Source: an uncultured Synechococcus sp. (GTDB taxonomy: Bacteria; Cyanobacteriota; Cyanobacteriia; PCC-6307; Cyanobiaceae). From it: DNA of 8,499 nt. Positions 6,530 to 8,499 of the stretch are shown piece after piece (positions within the stretch are counted from its first letter, which is position 1; each line of letters starts with the position of its first letter). The DNA is taken from positions 1 through 8,499 of the forward strand of contig CAJWZN010000053.1 of the NCBI GenBank assembly GCA_913050105.1. Reading direction: 5' to 3'. The translations under genes and the position numbers were made by a program. The notes beneath the pieces were generated by a model. The model saw nothing but the letters and a program-made list of their open reading frames with translations, did no database searches and was not told where the DNA came from.

Positions 6530-6538
6530 AGGTGTGAT

Positions 6539-6571
6539 ATCGACACGATATTGAATCAATATCGTGTCGAT
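6539..6571. terminator. Perfect 15-bp inverted repeat between convergent genes, possible bidirectional terminator
   Basis: ATCGACACGATATTG (6539-6553) and its exact reverse complement (6557-6571) flank the loop AAT. It occupies most of the 44-bp space between the stop of the MCE gene and the stop of chlD. That position suits a two-way terminator. However, neither side is followed by a T-run and the stem is only moderately GC-rich, so intrinsic termination is unproven. A 3' RNA stabiliser or a protein-binding palindrome are alternatives. The heptamer CACGATA in the left arm (6544-6550) also occurs at 6522-6528 and inverted in the right arm (6560-6566). Confidence 0.6.
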
Positions 6572-6573
6572 GG

Positions 6574-8499
6574 CTAGATGTCGCTGATCGCATCCATCGC
6601 TACTGCGGCAATCGCCTGATCGCTGGCCTTGGGCAGCTGAACGTATTTTCCTCCGGCTGCTTCGGCCAGGTCTTTGCCCATTCCGCTGCCGATGAACTTG
6701 CGCTCGGTGTCGATCACCAGCAGCTTGATTCCCAGCATGCGGTAGCGACTTGCCACATCCAGCACCTCCTTTTTCAGGTCTGGCTTCTCCTCCCCTTCCA
6801 GTTCGGGTTGGCCGAGTGATGTGCTCAGCGGCACGTTGCCGCGACCGTCGGTGATCGCCACGACCACCACCTGTCCGAGATCGCCTGTGGCAAGAGCATT
6901 GGCGCCGACGCGGGCTGCTTGGGTCAGGCCATGGGCCAGCGGAGATCCACCGCCACAGGGCATCGATTCCAGCCGTCGTCGGGCCGCCGTGATCGAGCGC
7001 GTGGGGGGCAGCAGCACCTCGGCCTGATCGCCGCGGAACGGGATCAGTGCGACTTCGTCGCGGTTCTCGTAGGCCTCGGTGAGCAGACGGATGACGGCTC
7101 CTTTGGCGCTCTGCATCCGGTTGAGAGCCATCGAGCCGCTTGCATCAACCAGAAACACCACAAGGGCACCAGCCTTGCGCTGCAGAAGCTTGGCGCGCAG
7201 ATCGCCCTCCTCCACGATCACCGTGCGGTTCGGTTCGCGGGCCCGGCGGATTTTCTGGTACGGCGCTGCTGCTCGCAAGGTTGCGTCCACGGCGATGCGC
7301 CGCACCGGCCCGCGCGGCAGCATCGGCTTCACATAACGCCCCCTGCTGTCGCTGAACACCACAGACCGGCTGCCGCTGTTGCCGCTTTTGGATTTTGCAG
7401 CGTTGAACAGCAGCAGATCGGGATCCACGGCGATGGCTTCCGGGTCGAGCATGAATTCCTCGGGCACGGCGGGAGGGGCCTGGTCCTCCTCGCTGTCGCC
7501 TTCGTCGTTGTTGTCTTCCTCGGCGTTGTCTTCAGCCGGGTCGCTTTCCTCCTCACCGGATCCCTCAGGTGGAGGTGGTGGGTTGTTCTGCTGTTGATCC
7601 CCCTCGTCCTGCGGCGGTGGTGGCGGTTCCTGGTCCTGTGGCGGCGGTGGCTCCATCTGCTGATCCGGTGGCGGCAACTGCGAGGCCCGAGGTGCGATCA
7701 CCAGGGCCACAGCCACCTGCAGATCGTCGGCGTCCACCTGATCGCGGCCGGAGAGGGCGGCATGGGCCCGGGCCACCCGCACGGCGTAGAGCTCTGAGCG
7801 ATGACCCTCAACGCCGCCGCGGATCGCTTCATTCACGAGGTATTGGATCTGTTCGCGGCTGATCTGCACATCCGGCAGCCATTGGCGGGCCAGCAGCAGC
7901 TGGGTGGCGAGGGCATCGGTCTCTTCAGCCCAGGTTGTCGCGAAGGAGCGGCTGCACTGCCCGTGGCTGATCACTGCGTTGGTGATCTCAACCCGCTGTT
8001 CGGTGCTCACCAGCTGATTGGCCGATAGAGCAATGGCAAAGCGGTCCAGCAGATGATCGCGAACGTTGCCTTCTTCGGGGTTGTACGTCGCGACGAGCAG
8101 TGGCCGGCAGGGGTGGCTGAGGCTGAGACCTTCGCGCTCCACACGGTTTTCGCCACTGCCCACCGCCGCCAACATCAGGTTGACGATGCCGTCGTCCAGC
8201 AGGTTGAGCTCATCGACGTAGAGAACACCTCGGTGGGCATCCGCCAGCAGACCGGGTTGGAAGACAGCACGGCCGCTTGAGAGTGAGGCGGCCACATCCA
8301 CAGACCCAACCAGTCGGTCTTCGGTGATCCCCAGGGGGATCTGCACAAAGGGAGCCGGAATCACGGTGGAGGGTGGCGTGCCGTCGATGCGCTCCCGGGT
8401 TGTCTCATCCCATTCGTCCGGCTCCTGCGGGTCGAGGTTGCGGCCCACACCGCTATCGACATCAAGGATGTCGATAGGAGGCAGCAGGGCGTGCAGGCC
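6574..8499 (-). CDS. chlD: Magnesium chelatase subunit D, ChlD (5' end outside window)
   Basis: ChlD works with ChlI and ChlH to insert Mg2+ into protoporphyrin IX, the first committed step of chlorophyll synthesis. The minus-strand frame is open from the window edge at 8499 to a TAG at 6576-6574, giving 642 codons including the stop. The GTG at 8448 is internal, because the 17 codons before it (GLHALLPPIDILDVDSG) continue the ChlI-like sequence. Counting from the edge, residues up to about 270 are the AAA+ region with the Walker B-like VLYVDELNLLD (92-102) and the conserved ATYNPEEG (137-144). Residues 275-350 are a Pro/Gln-rich then Asp/Glu-rich linker. The C-terminal von Willebrand A domain has the MIDAS motif DASGSM (452-457), plus CGGGSPLAHG (515-524) and AITDGRGN (548-555). 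The Walker A region is cut off. Family length is about 670-700, so only some 30-60 residues are missing. Confidence 0.96.
   Translation of the reverse strand, partial: GLHALLPPIDILDVDSGVGRNLDPQEPDEWDETTRERIDGTPPSTVIPAPFVQIPLGITEDRLVGSVDVAASLSSGRAVFQPGLLADAHRGVLYVDELNLLDDGIVNLMLAAVGSGENRVEREGLSLSHPCRPLLVATYNPEEGNVRDHLLDRFAIALSANQLVSTEQRVEITNAVISHGQCSRSFATTWAEETDALATQLLLARQWLPDVQISREQIQYLVNEAIRGGVEGHRSELYAVRVARAHAALSGRDQVDADDLQVAVALVIAPRASQLPPPDQQMEPPPPQDQEPPPPPQDEGDQQQNNPPPPPEGSGEEESDPAEDNAEEDNNDEGDSEEDQAPPAVPEEFMLDPEAIAVDPDLLLFNAAKSKSGNSGSRSVVFSDSRGRYVKPMLPRGPVRRIAVDATLRAAAPYQKIRRAREPNRTVIVEEGDLRAKLLQRKAGALVVFLVDASGSMALNRMQSAKGAVIRLLTEAYENRDEVALIPFRGDQAEVLLPPTRSITAARRRLESMPCGGGSPLAHGLTQAARVGANALATGDLGQVVVVAITDGRGNVPLSTSLGQPELEGEEKPDLKKEVLDVASRYRMLGIKLLVIDTERKFIGSGMGKDLAEAAGGKYVQLPKASDQAIAAVAMDAISDI
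8453..8477 (-). repeat. Perfect 11-bp inverted repeat inside chlD
   Basis: CTATCGACATC (8453-8463) and GATGTCGATAG (8467-8477) are exact reverse complements around a three-base loop. They lie within the ChlD codons for I-D-I-L-D-V-D-S. Because Ile ATC/Asp GAT and Asp GAC/Val GTC are reverse-complement codons, this protein stretch makes such symmetry easier by chance. No function is known. Confidence 0.4.

Noticed and set aside
6919..7797. Long plus-strand open frame (292 codons) opposite chlD
   Set aside because: It is antisense to a clear ChlD frame. Its Val/Leu/Trp-Arg-rich stretch is just the complement of the Pro/acidic linker codons, and it has no recognisable domain.
8448..8448. GTG at 8448 as the start of chlD
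   Set aside because: The frame remains open upstream to the window edge, and those 17 codons match the conserved ChlI/ChlD AAA+ sequence, so the gene is cut by the window instead.

Overview
The window looks like a core chromosomal segment of a marine Synechococcus/Prochlorococcus-type cyanobacterium. The evidence is oxygenic photosynthesis genes (psbE, ycf48, rubA), subunits of the cyanobacterial NDH-1 complex (ndhC-ndhK-ndhJ) and the Mg-chelatase subunit gene chlD, all tightly packed. The base composition is GC-rich and the gene order matches what I know of marine picocyanobacteria. Species cannot be fixed from this window.

Layout. Positions 1-1625 (minus strand) read rubA -> ycf48 -> psbE (5' part only). 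This is a photosystem II assembly and cytochrome b559 cluster that presumably continues outside the window into psbF-psbL-psbJ. An 83-bp divergent gap (1626-1708) separates it from ndhC-ndhK-ndhJ (plus strand, 1709-3378), a compact operon for three peripheral-arm/junction subunits of NDH-1. Tail to tail with ndhJ, and overlapping it by 7 bp, is a minus-strand gene for a membrane-anchored YvcK/CofD-like protein (3372-4766). A second divergent gap (4767-4847) leads to a two-gene plus-strand operon: an Mla/TGD-type ABC ATPase (about 4848-5633) and an MCE-domain substrate-binding protein (5639-6529), probably for lipid transport at the cell envelope. The matching permease is not in the window. A perfect 15-bp inverted repeat fills the gap before the convergent chlD gene (6574-8499, minus strand), whose 5' end runs off the window.

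Functionally, RubA and Ycf48 both act in early photosystem II assembly, next to the cytochrome b559 subunit PsbE. NdhC/K/J serve cyclic electron flow and respiration. ChlD with ChlI and ChlH inserts Mg2+ into protoporphyrin IX for chlorophyll. The MCE pair probably moves lipid between membranes.

I see no mobile element, CRISPR array, tRNA, rRNA or defence gene, and no convincing undescribed system. The observations worth a second look are small: inverted repeats at 116-140, 2138-2156, 6539-6571 and 8453-8477, uncertain starts of the YvcK-like and ABC genes, low-complexity acidic segments in RubA and ChlD, and an MCE transporter without its permease. No stretch over 300 bases lacks a gene.
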